A stretch of DNA of 62,294 bases from Mycobacterium sp. Its GTDB lineage: Bacteria > Actinomycetota > Actinomycetes > Mycobacteriales > Mycobacteriaceae. Shown in pieces: positions 25,596 through 33,122 of the stretch; positions within the stretch are counted from its first letter, which is position 1, and each line of letters begins with the position of its first letter. Below the pieces are notes generated by a model. It did not search any database. It saw only the letters and a program-made list of their open reading frames with translations, and was not told the DNA's origin. The DNA lies in assembly GCF_025933915.1 (NCBI RefSeq), contig NZ_JAICZA010000007.1, positions 1 through 62,294 of the forward strand. The letters run 5' to 3'. A program made the position numbers and the translations under genes.

Positions 25596-26243
25596 ATGGT
25601 CAGGCCCGCTCAGACGGTGCGCAGCGAACGCACTCGCGAAGCGTTGCGCCAGGCCGCCGTGGTGCGATTCCTGGCCCAGGGCGTCGAAGACACGTCGGCC
25701 GAACAGATCGCCGCCGACGCCGGAGTGTCGCTGCGGACGTTCTATCGCCACTTCAGCTCGAAGCACGATCTGTTGTTCGCCGATTACACCGGGCTGCACT
25801 GGTTTCGCGCGGCCCTGGACGCCAGGCCGGCCGACGAACCGATCATCGACTCGGTGCAGTCGGCCATCTTCTCGTTCCCGTATGACGTCGACGCGGTCAC
25901 CAAGATCGCCGCACTGCGCCAAGGCGAGCTCGACCCCGGCCGCATCGTCCGCCACATCCGGGAGGTCCAGGCCGACTTCGCCGACGCCATCGCGGCACAG
26001 TTGCAACGGCGTGGCCGCGGGACCAACGGCGCCGCGGAGCCGACGGCGGACCTGCGGGTGCGCACCGCGGTGACCGCGCGGTGCATCGCCGCCGCCGTCT
26101 TCGGCGCGATGGAGGTCTGGATGGTCGGCGACGACCGGTCTCTCGGCGAACTCGCGCGGTTGTGCCACGCGGCACTGGAGTCGCTGCGAGCGGGGATCAC
26201 CGACTCCTGGATCACCGCGACAACGCGTCAAGTTTCGTCATAA
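25596..26243 (+). CDS. TetR-family regulator (Rv3830c-like)
   Basis: 215 aa. The N-terminal helix-turn-helix (TSAEQIAADAGVSLRTFYRHFSSKHDLLF) is canonical TetR; the C-terminal ligand domain is unassigned. It lies immediately upstream of a phytoene-dehydrogenase-like oxidoreductase on the same strand, as Rv3830c-Rv3829c in M. tuberculosis. Palindromes with shared TGTCAA/TTGACA half-sites flank the gene, suggesting it represses itself and the dehydrogenase. Start ATG 25596. Confidence 0.93.
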   Translation: MVRPAQTVRSERTREALRQAAVVRFLAQGVEDTSAEQIAADAGVSLRTFYRHFSSKHDLLFADYTGLHWFRAALDARPADEPIIDSVQSAIFSFPYDVDAVTKIAALRQGELDPGRIVRHIREVQADFADAIAAQLQRRGRGTNGAAEPTADLRVRTAVTARCIAAAVFGAMEVWMVGDDRSLGELARLCHAALESLRAGITDSWITATTRQVSS

Positions 26244-26258
26244 TTGACAAAACTTGAC
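26227..26258. promoter_or_regulatory. 32-bp imperfect palindrome before the dehydrogenase gene
   Basis: Left arm GTCAAGTTTCGTCAT and right arm TTGACAAAACTTGAC pair at 13 of 15 positions around a 2-nt centre. The sequence includes the TetR stop codon (26241-26243) and ends 33 bp before the ATG at 26292. It contains the same TTGACA half-site as the palindrome at 25538. Probable second operator. Confidence 0.7.
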
Positions 26259-26291
26259 CGTCGTGCGAGCCTCCTTTTCGGAGGGCAGGAC

Positions 26292-27863
26292 ATGACTGGT
26301 TATGACGCGATCGTTATCGGAGCAGGACATAACGGGCTGACCGCGGCCGTGCTGCTGGCCAAGGCCGGACTGCGGACGGTGTGCCTGGATCCCAAGCTCT
26401 ACGCGGGCGGGATGGCTTCCACCGTGGAGCTTTTCGACGGGTACCGGTTCGAGATCGCCGGCTCGGTGCAGTTCCCGACGTCACAGGTGGTCGTCGACGA
26501 GCTGGGCCTGGACACCATCCCGACGATCGAGCTGGACGTGATGTCGGTGGCGGTGCGCGGCGTCGGTGACGATCCGCTGGTCCAGTACAGCGACCCCATC
26601 AAGCTGTTCACCCACCTCAACGAGGTGCACGGGGCCGACGCCGTCAACGGAATGGCGGGGCTGATGGCGTGGAGCCAAGGCCCGACACGCGCGCTGGGCC
26701 GGTTCGAAGCCGGAACACCGCCCAAGAGCATCGACCAGATGTACGCCTGCGCCACAAACGAATTCGAGCGCGCGGCGATCGATGACATGTTGTTCGGCTC
26801 GGTCACCGACGTGTTGGACCGGTATCTGCCGGACCGCGAGAAGCATGGCGCGCTGCGCGGTTCGATGACCGTGCTGGCCGTCAACACGCTGTACCGCGGC
26901 CCGTCTACGCCGGGTAGCGCGGCCGCGCTCGCCTTCGGCCTCGGCGTTCCCGACGGCGACACCATGCAGATGAAGAAGCTGCGCGGTGGCATCGGCGCGC
27001 TCACCGCGCACCTGTGCGACGTGCTGGAGAGCCACGGCGGCGAAGTTCGGTTGCGCACCAAGGTGACCGAGATCCTCGTCGCGGACGGGCGGGTGACCGG
27101 GGTGCGAACCGAGGCGGGCGAGACCCTGAACGCCCCGATCGTCGTCTCCGGCATCGCCCCGGACATCACCCTCAACGAGATGATCGACCCGGGCGCGCTG
27201 CCCGCCGACATCCGGGAACGCTATGCGCGCATCGACCACCGCGGCAGCTATTTACAGATGCACTTCGCGCTGGACGAGGCCCCCGCCTTCGCCCCGCCGT
27301 ACGAGGCCCTCAACGAGCCGGCCATGCAGGCCTCGATCGGCCTGTTCTGCACGCCGGAGGAAGTCCAGCAGCAATGGGAGGACGCTCGGCGCGGGATCGT
27401 TCCGGCCGACCCCACGGTGGTCTTGCAGATCCCCTCGCAGAACGATCCGGACCTCGCCCCGGAGGGCAAGCACGCCGCGTCCGCGTTCGCGTTGTTCTTC
27501 CCGATCGAGGGCGACCCAAACAGGGCAAGCTACGGGCAGGCGAAGATCGAAATGGGTCAGCGGGTGATCGACAAGATCACCCGTCTCGCACCGAATTTCG
27601 AACGCAGCATCATCCGGCACACCACCTTCACGCCCAAGCACATGGGTGTGATGTTCGGCGCGCCGGGCGGCGACTACTGCCACGGCCTGTTGAATGCGAA
27701 CCAGATAGGCCCCAACCGGCCCGGCCCGAGGGGTTTCCTGGGCCAGCCGATCCCGATCGACGGCCTGTACCTGGGTAGCGCGGGCTGCCACGGCGGGCCC
27801 GGGATCACGTTCATCCCGGGCTACAACGCGGCGCGGCAGGCGCTCGCCGATCGGGACCGTTGA
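26292..27863 (+). CDS. FAD-dependent phytoene-dehydrogenase-like oxidoreductase (Rv3829c-like)
   Basis: 523 aa. The N-terminal dinucleotide-binding motif (VIGAGHNGLTAAVLLAKAGLRT) and the conserved C-terminal GCHGGPGITFIPGYNAA segment define the CrtI/NDP family of FAD oxidoreductases. The substrate is unknown, likely a lipid or isoprenoid. ATG 26292 has GGAGGG upstream; a start 16 codons earlier would lie inside the palindrome. Probably controlled by the adjacent TetR. M. tuberculosis Rv3829c is 536 aa. Confidence 0.92.
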   Translation: MTGYDAIVIGAGHNGLTAAVLLAKAGLRTVCLDPKLYAGGMASTVELFDGYRFEIAGSVQFPTSQVVVDELGLDTIPTIELDVMSVAVRGVGDDPLVQYSDPIKLFTHLNEVHGADAVNGMAGLMAWSQGPTRALGRFEAGTPPKSIDQMYACATNEFERAAIDDMLFGSVTDVLDRYLPDREKHGALRGSMTVLAVNTLYRGPSTPGSAAALAFGLGVPDGDTMQMKKLRGGIGALTAHLCDVLESHGGEVRLRTKVTEILVADGRVTGVRTEAGETLNAPIVVSGIAPDITLNEMIDPGALPADIRERYARIDHRGSYLQMHFALDEAPAFAPPYEALNEPAMQASIGLFCTPEEVQQQWEDARRGIVPADPTVVLQIPSQNDPDLAPEGKHAASAFALFFPIEGDPNRASYGQAKIEMGQRVIDKITRLAPNFERSIIRHTTFTPKHMGVMFGAPGGDYCHGLLNANQIGPNRPGPRGFLGQPIPIDGLYLGSAGCHGGPGITFIPGYNAARQALADRDR

Positions 27864-27870
27864 GCGGCCG

Positions 27871-28212
27871 CTAACCGCGCGAGCTCAGCAATTCGTCGAG
27901 CAACGCGGTGAACTCGTCCGCGCGCGCCGGCGTGAACGCGGGGGTGGGCCAGGTCCCCGGCACGTCCAGGGTGATCAACGTCGACCGCAGCGGCCGTTGC
28001 ACGTCCAGGGGAAGCCAGCGGCGAAAGTCCGAGCTGCCCCAAACCCGGAACCGCTGCGTGAAAAGCCCCAGCTTTTCGGCTTTGTACCCGCGGATCGTGT
28101 CGAGCGCGATGACCTTCGATGTGCCCGACGGAAAGTGGTAGCGGCGCAGCGTGATCGCCGCGCGATCCAGCTGAACCAGGCCGTCATCGTAGGAGCCGTA
28201 GGAGTCGTTCAC
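27871..28212 (-). CDS. Small PH-like conserved protein (Rv3819-like position)
   Basis: 113 aa from GTG 28212. Beta-rich sequence (ITLRRYHFPSGTSKVIALDTI, FRVWGSSDFRRWLPLD, LITLDVPGTWPTPAFTP) ending in a helix (ADEFTALLDELL) resembles a bacterial PH domain. The start overlaps the Rieske gene stop by 4 bp (GTGA), so it is translationally coupled to it. The likely M. tuberculosis counterpart is Rv3819 (~111 aa). Function unknown. Confidence 0.82.
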   Translation of the reverse strand: MNDSYGSYDDGLVQLDRAAITLRRYHFPSGTSKVIALDTIRGYKAEKLGLFTQRFRVWGSSDFRRWLPLDVQRPLRSTLITLDVPGTWPTPAFTPARADEFTALLDELLSSRG

Positions 28213-29759
28213 GCCCGGCGGCTCCGCAGTTGGTGTCCCCGTGCGGTCAGGCAGCGCCCGTCGTCCAATCGCCACTGCCACCCATGCAGGTTGCAGGTCA
28301 ACGTGTTTCCTTCCACCACACCAAACTTCGAGAGGTCAGCCTTGAGGTGTGGACAACGGCGCTGAATCTCCCAGCCATCCAGTGTGACCGACGCCGAGTC
28401 GTCGTGGGTTTCGCCGAACCAGCCGTCGGCGTAAGCGATCCGTTCGCCGGTCAGGCACTTGAAGAAGGTGTAGAGGTATTCGTTGTAGCCGCCGACGCGC
28501 CATGCCCTGAAGCGGGTGGACAAGAAGATCGTGTTGACCCAGTCCGGCTCGTGATCGCGCAGCACGGTGCGCACCAACTCCGGCGCGATCTCGAAGCCGT
28601 AGCGGACCTTCTCATCCGGAATCCGCTCCCGCACCGCCCGTTTCGGGAAGTCCAGGATCACGGTCTCGGGGCCGAGCACCAGTTCGACGGGGTAGCCGAT
28701 CCCGTCGCAGATCTCGTCGCTTTGCGACATGATCGGCTCGAACAGGGCACGCAGCGGTTCCAGGAGCGGCTCCCCGGCCGCGGGGGCCCAGCTGGCCCGT
28801 TCCGCGGCGACGACGGGCGCCATCCGCTCGGCGTACTCGGCGATGTAGCCGGCCTTGCCCGTGGTGAAGATGGCCTCGACCTCGTCGGTGGGCAGCGGGT
28901 GGTGCAGCGAATGCAGGGTGGATCCGGTGAAGTCGGCGGCGGATCCGGGGATCATCAGCAAGCCGCCGTCGTGCCCGTGCGTGCGCATCTGGTCCAGGAA
29001 CACCATTTGATCCGGGAAGATGTTGGCTGGATCCCCGTGGTCGTCGTTGAGGTGGCGTAACTCCGGATCCAGGAAGCAGGGCGGGCCCGCTGAGGGGATT
29101 ACCCACGCCGCCCCGACCTGGGCGAGGTATTGGCGGGCGCGGTCCATCTGCCGCTGCCGCTTCTGGACGCCGAACGACTCCTTGGCGCGGGCGGGCATGT
29201 CGTAGACCATCGGGTACCAGATGGCCCCGGAGTACTGCAGCAGGTGCACATCGATGTGCCCGAACTCGCACGCCAGCACGTCCAGGTCGACCGGGCGGGC
29301 GTCGTTCATGTTGAAAACCGTTGTCGCGCCGTCGGAAACCAGCAGTGCCGAATCGCCGATCGGGCCGTCGGCGGGGGCCCGGAGGGCGATGATCATGACG
29401 TCGAGGTCGCCCTTGGGGCCCTCGACCCGATGCTTGACCGAATTGCTGGTCTCGAAGAATCGGTGAAAGCCCAATTCCTGCAATGCATTTCGCAGATCTG
29501 GCACCGGAAATTCCGGCAGCAGGACGGTCGCGTCCTTGTTGACGTGCTCGGCCAGGTTCTTCGCGTCGAAGTGATCCTTGTGCAGGTGCGACACATACAG
29601 GTAGTCGCAGGCGCCCAAGCTGTCCCAGTCCAGCGTGCTGTTGTCCGGGAACGGGAACCAGGATGTGAAGTAGGCGGGATTGACCCAGGGGTCGCAAAGG
29701 ATGCTGCCTGCCTGGGTCTCGATCAAGAATCCGGCGTGGCCTACGCTGGTGACCTGCAC
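28209..29759 (-). CDS. Beta-lactamase-fold plus Rieske [2Fe-2S] protein (Rv3818-like)
   Basis: 516 aa, the same length as Rv3818. The N-terminal metallo-beta-lactamase fold contains SHLHKDH (H58, H60, D62, H63). The C-terminal Rieske domain holds C469-x-H471 (RRCPHL) and C489-x2-H492 (CNLHGW), the ligands of a Rieske cluster. The combination resembles CMP-N-acetylneuraminate hydroxylase-type enzymes, which hydroxylate a nucleotide-sugar or related substrate. The mycobacterial substrate is unknown. It leads a two-gene operon with the PH-like gene. Confidence 0.92.
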   Translation of the reverse strand: MQVTSVGHAGFLIETQAGSILCDPWVNPAYFTSWFPFPDNSTLDWDSLGACDYLYVSHLHKDHFDAKNLAEHVNKDATVLLPEFPVPDLRNALQELGFHRFFETSNSVKHRVEGPKGDLDVMIIALRAPADGPIGDSALLVSDGATTVFNMNDARPVDLDVLACEFGHIDVHLLQYSGAIWYPMVYDMPARAKESFGVQKRQRQMDRARQYLAQVGAAWVIPSAGPPCFLDPELRHLNDDHGDPANIFPDQMVFLDQMRTHGHDGGLLMIPGSAADFTGSTLHSLHHPLPTDEVEAIFTTGKAGYIAEYAERMAPVVAAERASWAPAAGEPLLEPLRALFEPIMSQSDEICDGIGYPVELVLGPETVILDFPKRAVRERIPDEKVRYGFEIAPELVRTVLRDHEPDWVNTIFLSTRFRAWRVGGYNEYLYTFFKCLTGERIAYADGWFGETHDDSASVTLDGWEIQRRCPHLKADLSKFGVVEGNTLTCNLHGWQWRLDDGRCLTARGHQLRSRRA

Positions 29760-29946
29760 TAATGCCTTTCCGCGGAACGCTGGTGGACCGATTCGGTCTC
29801 GGCCGACGATGACGGTTTTCAGTCCCCGAGCTTAGCGCGAGGCACCGGGTCGGGCTCGGTGCCGCAGCCGGCTGGTCCCGGGCCGGCGGTGCGGATTTTC
29901 GGCACCGGGGGCCACCGCGCGGTCCGGAGCACTAGGCTGATGAGCT

Positions 29947-30714
29947 GTGGAACCGGTTTACGGGACTGTCATTGCACTGGCCCGCTTGGTATGGCGCGTG
30001 CAGGGCCTGAAGATCACGGTCGCGGGCGTGGAGAACCTACCGACAAGCGGCGGTGCGGTCATCGCGATCAACCACACCGGCTACCTGGACTTCACTTTCG
30101 CCGGGTTGCCCGCCTACAAGCAGCGCCTGGGTCGCAAGGTGCGATTCATGGCCAAGCAGGAGGTGTTCGACCACAAGGTCACCGGGCCGATCATGCGCAG
30201 CCTGCGGCACATCTCGGTGAATCGGCAAGACGGGGCCGCCTCCTACGAGGCCGCCGTCCGGCACCTGAAAGACGGTGAGCTGGTCGGGGTTTATCCCGAA
30301 GCCACCATCAGCCGCAGCTTCGAGATCAAGGAGTTCAAATCGGGGGCCGCCCGCATGGCGGTCGAGGCCGGGGTACCGATCGTCCCGGTGATCGTCTGGG
30401 GCGCCCAGCGCATCTGGACCAAGGACCACCCGAAGAAGCTGTGGCGGCCGAAGGTGCCGATCATCGTGCTGGTGGGCGAGCCGATTGAGCCGACGTTGGC
30501 CATCGAGGAATTGAGGGGCCTGCTGCGCTCCCGGATGCAGCACCTGCTGGAACGCGCGCAGGAGATGTACGGACCGCATCCTGCCGGGGAGTTCTGGGTG
30601 CCGCACCGGTTGGGCGGGGGCGCCCCTTCGCTGGCGGAGGCCGCCCGGTTGGAAGCTGAGGAGGCAGCCGCGCGGGCGGCTCGTCGTGCGAAGTCCACAG
30701 GGGCGCCGGAGTAG
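29947..30714 (+). CDS. PlsC-type 1-acylglycerol-3-phosphate acyltransferase, copy 1 (Rv3816c-like)
   Basis: 255 aa from GTG 29947. Acyltransferase motif I NHTGYLDF (NHx4D), motif III YPEATISRSFEIKEFKSGAARMA and motif IV VPIVPVIVWGAQ are intact. A hydrophobic N-terminus suggests membrane contact. Such enzymes acylate lysophosphatidic acid or related acceptors for phospholipid or glycolipid synthesis. First of three tandem paralogues on the same strand. The Ala/Arg-rich C-terminus is shared with copy 2. Confidence 0.93.
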   Translation: MEPVYGTVIALARLVWRVQGLKITVAGVENLPTSGGAVIAINHTGYLDFTFAGLPAYKQRLGRKVRFMAKQEVFDHKVTGPIMRSLRHISVNRQDGAASYEAAVRHLKDGELVGVYPEATISRSFEIKEFKSGAARMAVEAGVPIVPVIVWGAQRIWTKDHPKKLWRPKVPIIVLVGEPIEPTLAIEELRGLLRSRMQHLLERAQEMYGPHPAGEFWVPHRLGGGAPSLAEAARLEAEEAAARAARRAKSTGAPE

Positions 30715-30720
30715 TGATCG

Positions 30721-31488
30721 ATGGTGGAGCCGACCTTCCGCGCGCTGGAGCTTCTGGCCCAACTGGTTGTGGCGGCCACCGGCACCAAGATCACCTACAG
30801 CGGCGAGCAGCATATTCCCGAGCGGGGCGGCGCCGTGGTGGCGATCAACCACACCAGCTATGTCGACTTCTTGCCGGCCGCCCTGGCCGTACACCGGCGG
30901 GAACGACGCCTGCGATTCATGATCAAGGCCGAGATGCAGCGGGTGAAAGTGGTCAATTTCCTGATCAAGCACACCCGTGCCATCCCGGTGGACCGCGGCG
31001 CCGGCGCGGGCGCCTACGCGATCGCCGTGCAGCGACTCCGTGAAGGTGAGCTGGTGGGCGTGTATCCGGAAGCCACGATCAGCCGCAGCTTTGAGCTCAA
31101 GGAATTCAAGACCGGCGCCGCCCGGATGGCCATCGAAGCGGACGTCCCCATCGTCCCGGTGATCGTCTGGGGGGCACACCGAATCTGGACCAAGGACCAC
31201 CCACGTAAACTGGGCCGAGCCAAAATACCTGTCACTGTGCAGGTAGGCGCACCGTTGCCGGTGCGCGAAGACATTGCGCAGACCGACGCTGCCCTGCGCG
31301 ACTCGATGACCACGTTGCTGCACCAGGCGCAACAGCGCTATCCGAGCGATCCCGGGGCGTACTGGGTGCCGCACCGGCTGGGCGGAGGAGCCCCGACCCG
31401 GGCGGAGGCCGCGCGGATCGAGGCCGACGAGGCGGCCGCCCGATCGGCCAAGAAGGCCGCCGAACAGGCCGAACGCCCGTCGCAGTAG
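30721..31488 (+). CDS. PlsC-type acyltransferase, copy 2 (Rv3815c-like)
   Basis: 255 aa. Motif I NHTSYVDF, motif III YPEATISRSFELKEFKTGAA and motif IV VPIVPVIVWGAH mark the same family as its neighbours, and the tail (ADEAAARSAKKAAEQAERPSQ, Lys/Ala-rich) is disordered. It begins 6 bp after copy 1 and is co-transcribed. Copies 1 to 3 share about the same core but different N-terminal helices, suggesting different acyl donors or acceptors. Start ATG 30721. Confidence 0.93.
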   Translation: MVEPTFRALELLAQLVVAATGTKITYSGEQHIPERGGAVVAINHTSYVDFLPAALAVHRRERRLRFMIKAEMQRVKVVNFLIKHTRAIPVDRGAGAGAYAIAVQRLREGELVGVYPEATISRSFELKEFKTGAARMAIEADVPIVPVIVWGAHRIWTKDHPRKLGRAKIPVTVQVGAPLPVREDIAQTDAALRDSMTTLLHQAQQRYPSDPGAYWVPHRLGGGAPTRAEAARIEADEAAARSAKKAAEQAERPSQ

Positions 31489-31502
31489 GCGAAGGAGAAG
31501 AA

Positions 31503-32288
31503 ATGCCCGAGGGGTTCTACCGGTTGGCCGAGTGGATCGTGCCGCCGATGGTCGCCATGCAGGGAACCAAGTTCACCTATCAGGGCCTCGAGAACATCCC
31601 CGAGCGGGGCGGCGCCCTGCTGGCCCAGAACCACACCAGCTACCTGGACTGGCTGCCCACGCTGCTGGCCGTCCGGGAGCGGCGGCGGCGCGCGTACTTC
31701 ATGATCAAGGCGGAGATGGCCGACGTGAAGGCGGTCAACTACGTCATCAAGCACGCCCGCCTGATCCCGGTGGATCGCAAGTCGGGACACGACGCCTTCG
31801 ACGCGGCGGTGCAGCGCATGCGCGAGGGCGAGCTGATCGGGACGCACCCCGAGGCCACCATCAGCCGCAGTTTCGAACTGCGGGAATTCAAGACCGGGGC
31901 GGCACGCATGGCGCTGGAAGCCCAGGTGCCGATCGTCCCGGTGATCGTGTGGGGCGCCCATCGGATCTGGCCCAAGGACCATCCGAAGAAGGTGCTGCGC
32001 AACAAGGTTCCGATCACCGTGGTCGCCGGGCGGCCGCTGCCACCGCTGGGCACGCCCGAGCAACTCAACGCGGTGTTGCGCGAGGCGCTCAATACCCTGC
32101 TGTACCGGGTGCAGGAGGAATATCCGCACCCGAAGGACGAATTCTGGGTGCCGCGCCGATTGGGCGGTGCGGCGCCCACCCAGGACGATTCCCGAGCGAT
32201 CCGGTTGTCGGAGTTGCAGGACCGGATGCAGAAATACGGAACCGACGGCGTCACGCGACCGGGGCAGACCCAAAGCGGATTGCATTGA
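31503..32288 (+). CDS. PlsC-type acyltransferase, copy 3 (Rv3814c-like)
   Basis: 261 aa, equal in length to Rv3814c. Motif I NHTSYLDW, motif III HPEATISRSFELREFKTGAA (His replacing Tyr before PEAT) and motif IV VPIVPVIVWGAH. ATG 31503 has AAGGAG at the usual distance. The C-terminus lacks the Ala/Lys tail of copies 1 and 2 and ends in a polar segment (VTRPGQTQSGLH). Last of the tandem array, followed 13 bp later by a HAD phosphatase gene. Confidence 0.93.
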   Translation: MPEGFYRLAEWIVPPMVAMQGTKFTYQGLENIPERGGALLAQNHTSYLDWLPTLLAVRERRRRAYFMIKAEMADVKAVNYVIKHARLIPVDRKSGHDAFDAAVQRMREGELIGTHPEATISRSFELREFKTGAARMALEAQVPIVPVIVWGAHRIWPKDHPKKVLRNKVPITVVAGRPLPPLGTPEQLNAVLREALNTLLYRVQEEYPHPKDEFWVPRRLGGAAPTQDDSRAIRLSELQDRMQKYGTDGVTRPGQTQSGLH

Positions 32289-32301
32289 GCGGTCGGGACC
32301 G

Positions 32302-33120
32302 ATGACGATGAAGCCGACGCTCATCGCCTGCGACGTCGACGGCACCCTGTTCGACGACGACGAAAAGATCACGCCACGCACCCGCGACGCCATCCGCGCC
32401 GCGGTGGACGCCGGCGCACAGTTCGTCGTGGCGACGGGGCGCCCGCCGCGGTGGATACGTCCCGTGGTCGACGCGCTCGGCTTCGCCCCCATCGCCGTGT
32501 GCGCCAACGGCGCCGTGATCTACGACTCCGCGACCGACCGGGTGGTGTCGACGCGCACGCTGTCCGTCGACACCCTGGCCGAACTGGCGGAGCTGGCCAC
32601 TCGCGTCATCCCCGGCGCGGGGCTGGCCGTCGAGCGAATCGGCGAACGCGCCCATGACACGGCGACTCCTCAGTTCATCAGCTCGCCGGGCTACGAGCAT
32701 GCCTGGCTGAACCCGGACAACACCGAGGTGTCGATCGACGACCTGCTCAGTGCGCCGGCGATCAAGCTGCTCATCCGCCGGGCGGGGGCCCGCAGCTCCG
32801 ACATGGCTGCCGAACTGGCCAAGCACGTCGGCATCGAGGGCGACATCACCTACTCCACCAACAACGGCCTGATCGAGATCGTGCCGCTGGGGATCAGCAA
32901 GGCCACCGGTGTGGACGAGATCGCCAGGCCGTTGGAGATCGCCCGCGACGAGGTGGTGGCGTTCGGTGACATGCCCAACGACCTGCCGATCCTGCGCTGG
33001 GCGGGCCATGGCGTGGCCATGGGCAACGCCCATCCCGACGTGCGGGCCGCCGCCGACGAGGTCACCGCCGCCAACAATGACGACGGGGTGGGACGGGTGC
33101 TCGAACGCTGGTGGCTTTAG
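32302..33120 (+). CDS. HAD-superfamily phosphatase, Cof subfamily (Rv3813c-like)
   Basis: 272 aa. HAD motif I CDVDGTLFDDD, motif II VVATGRPPRW, the motif III lysine in LGISKATGVDEI and motif IV FGDMPNDLPIL are all present. The cap insertion places it in the Cof/type IIB group, which dephosphorylates sugar phosphates or nucleotides. ATG 32302 follows copy 3 of the acyltransferases by 13 bp; ATG 32308 is also possible. The PE_PGRS62 gene that follows in M. tuberculosis is absent here. Confidence 0.92.
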   Translation: MTMKPTLIACDVDGTLFDDDEKITPRTRDAIRAAVDAGAQFVVATGRPPRWIRPVVDALGFAPIAVCANGAVIYDSATDRVVSTRTLSVDTLAELAELATRVIPGAGLAVERIGERAHDTATPQFISSPGYEHAWLNPDNTEVSIDDLLSAPAIKLLIRRAGARSSDMAAELAKHVGIEGDITYSTNNGLIEIVPLGISKATGVDEIARPLEIARDEVVAFGDMPNDLPILRWAGHGVAMGNAHPDVRAAADEVTAANNDDGVGRVLERWWL

Positions 33121-33122
33121 CC

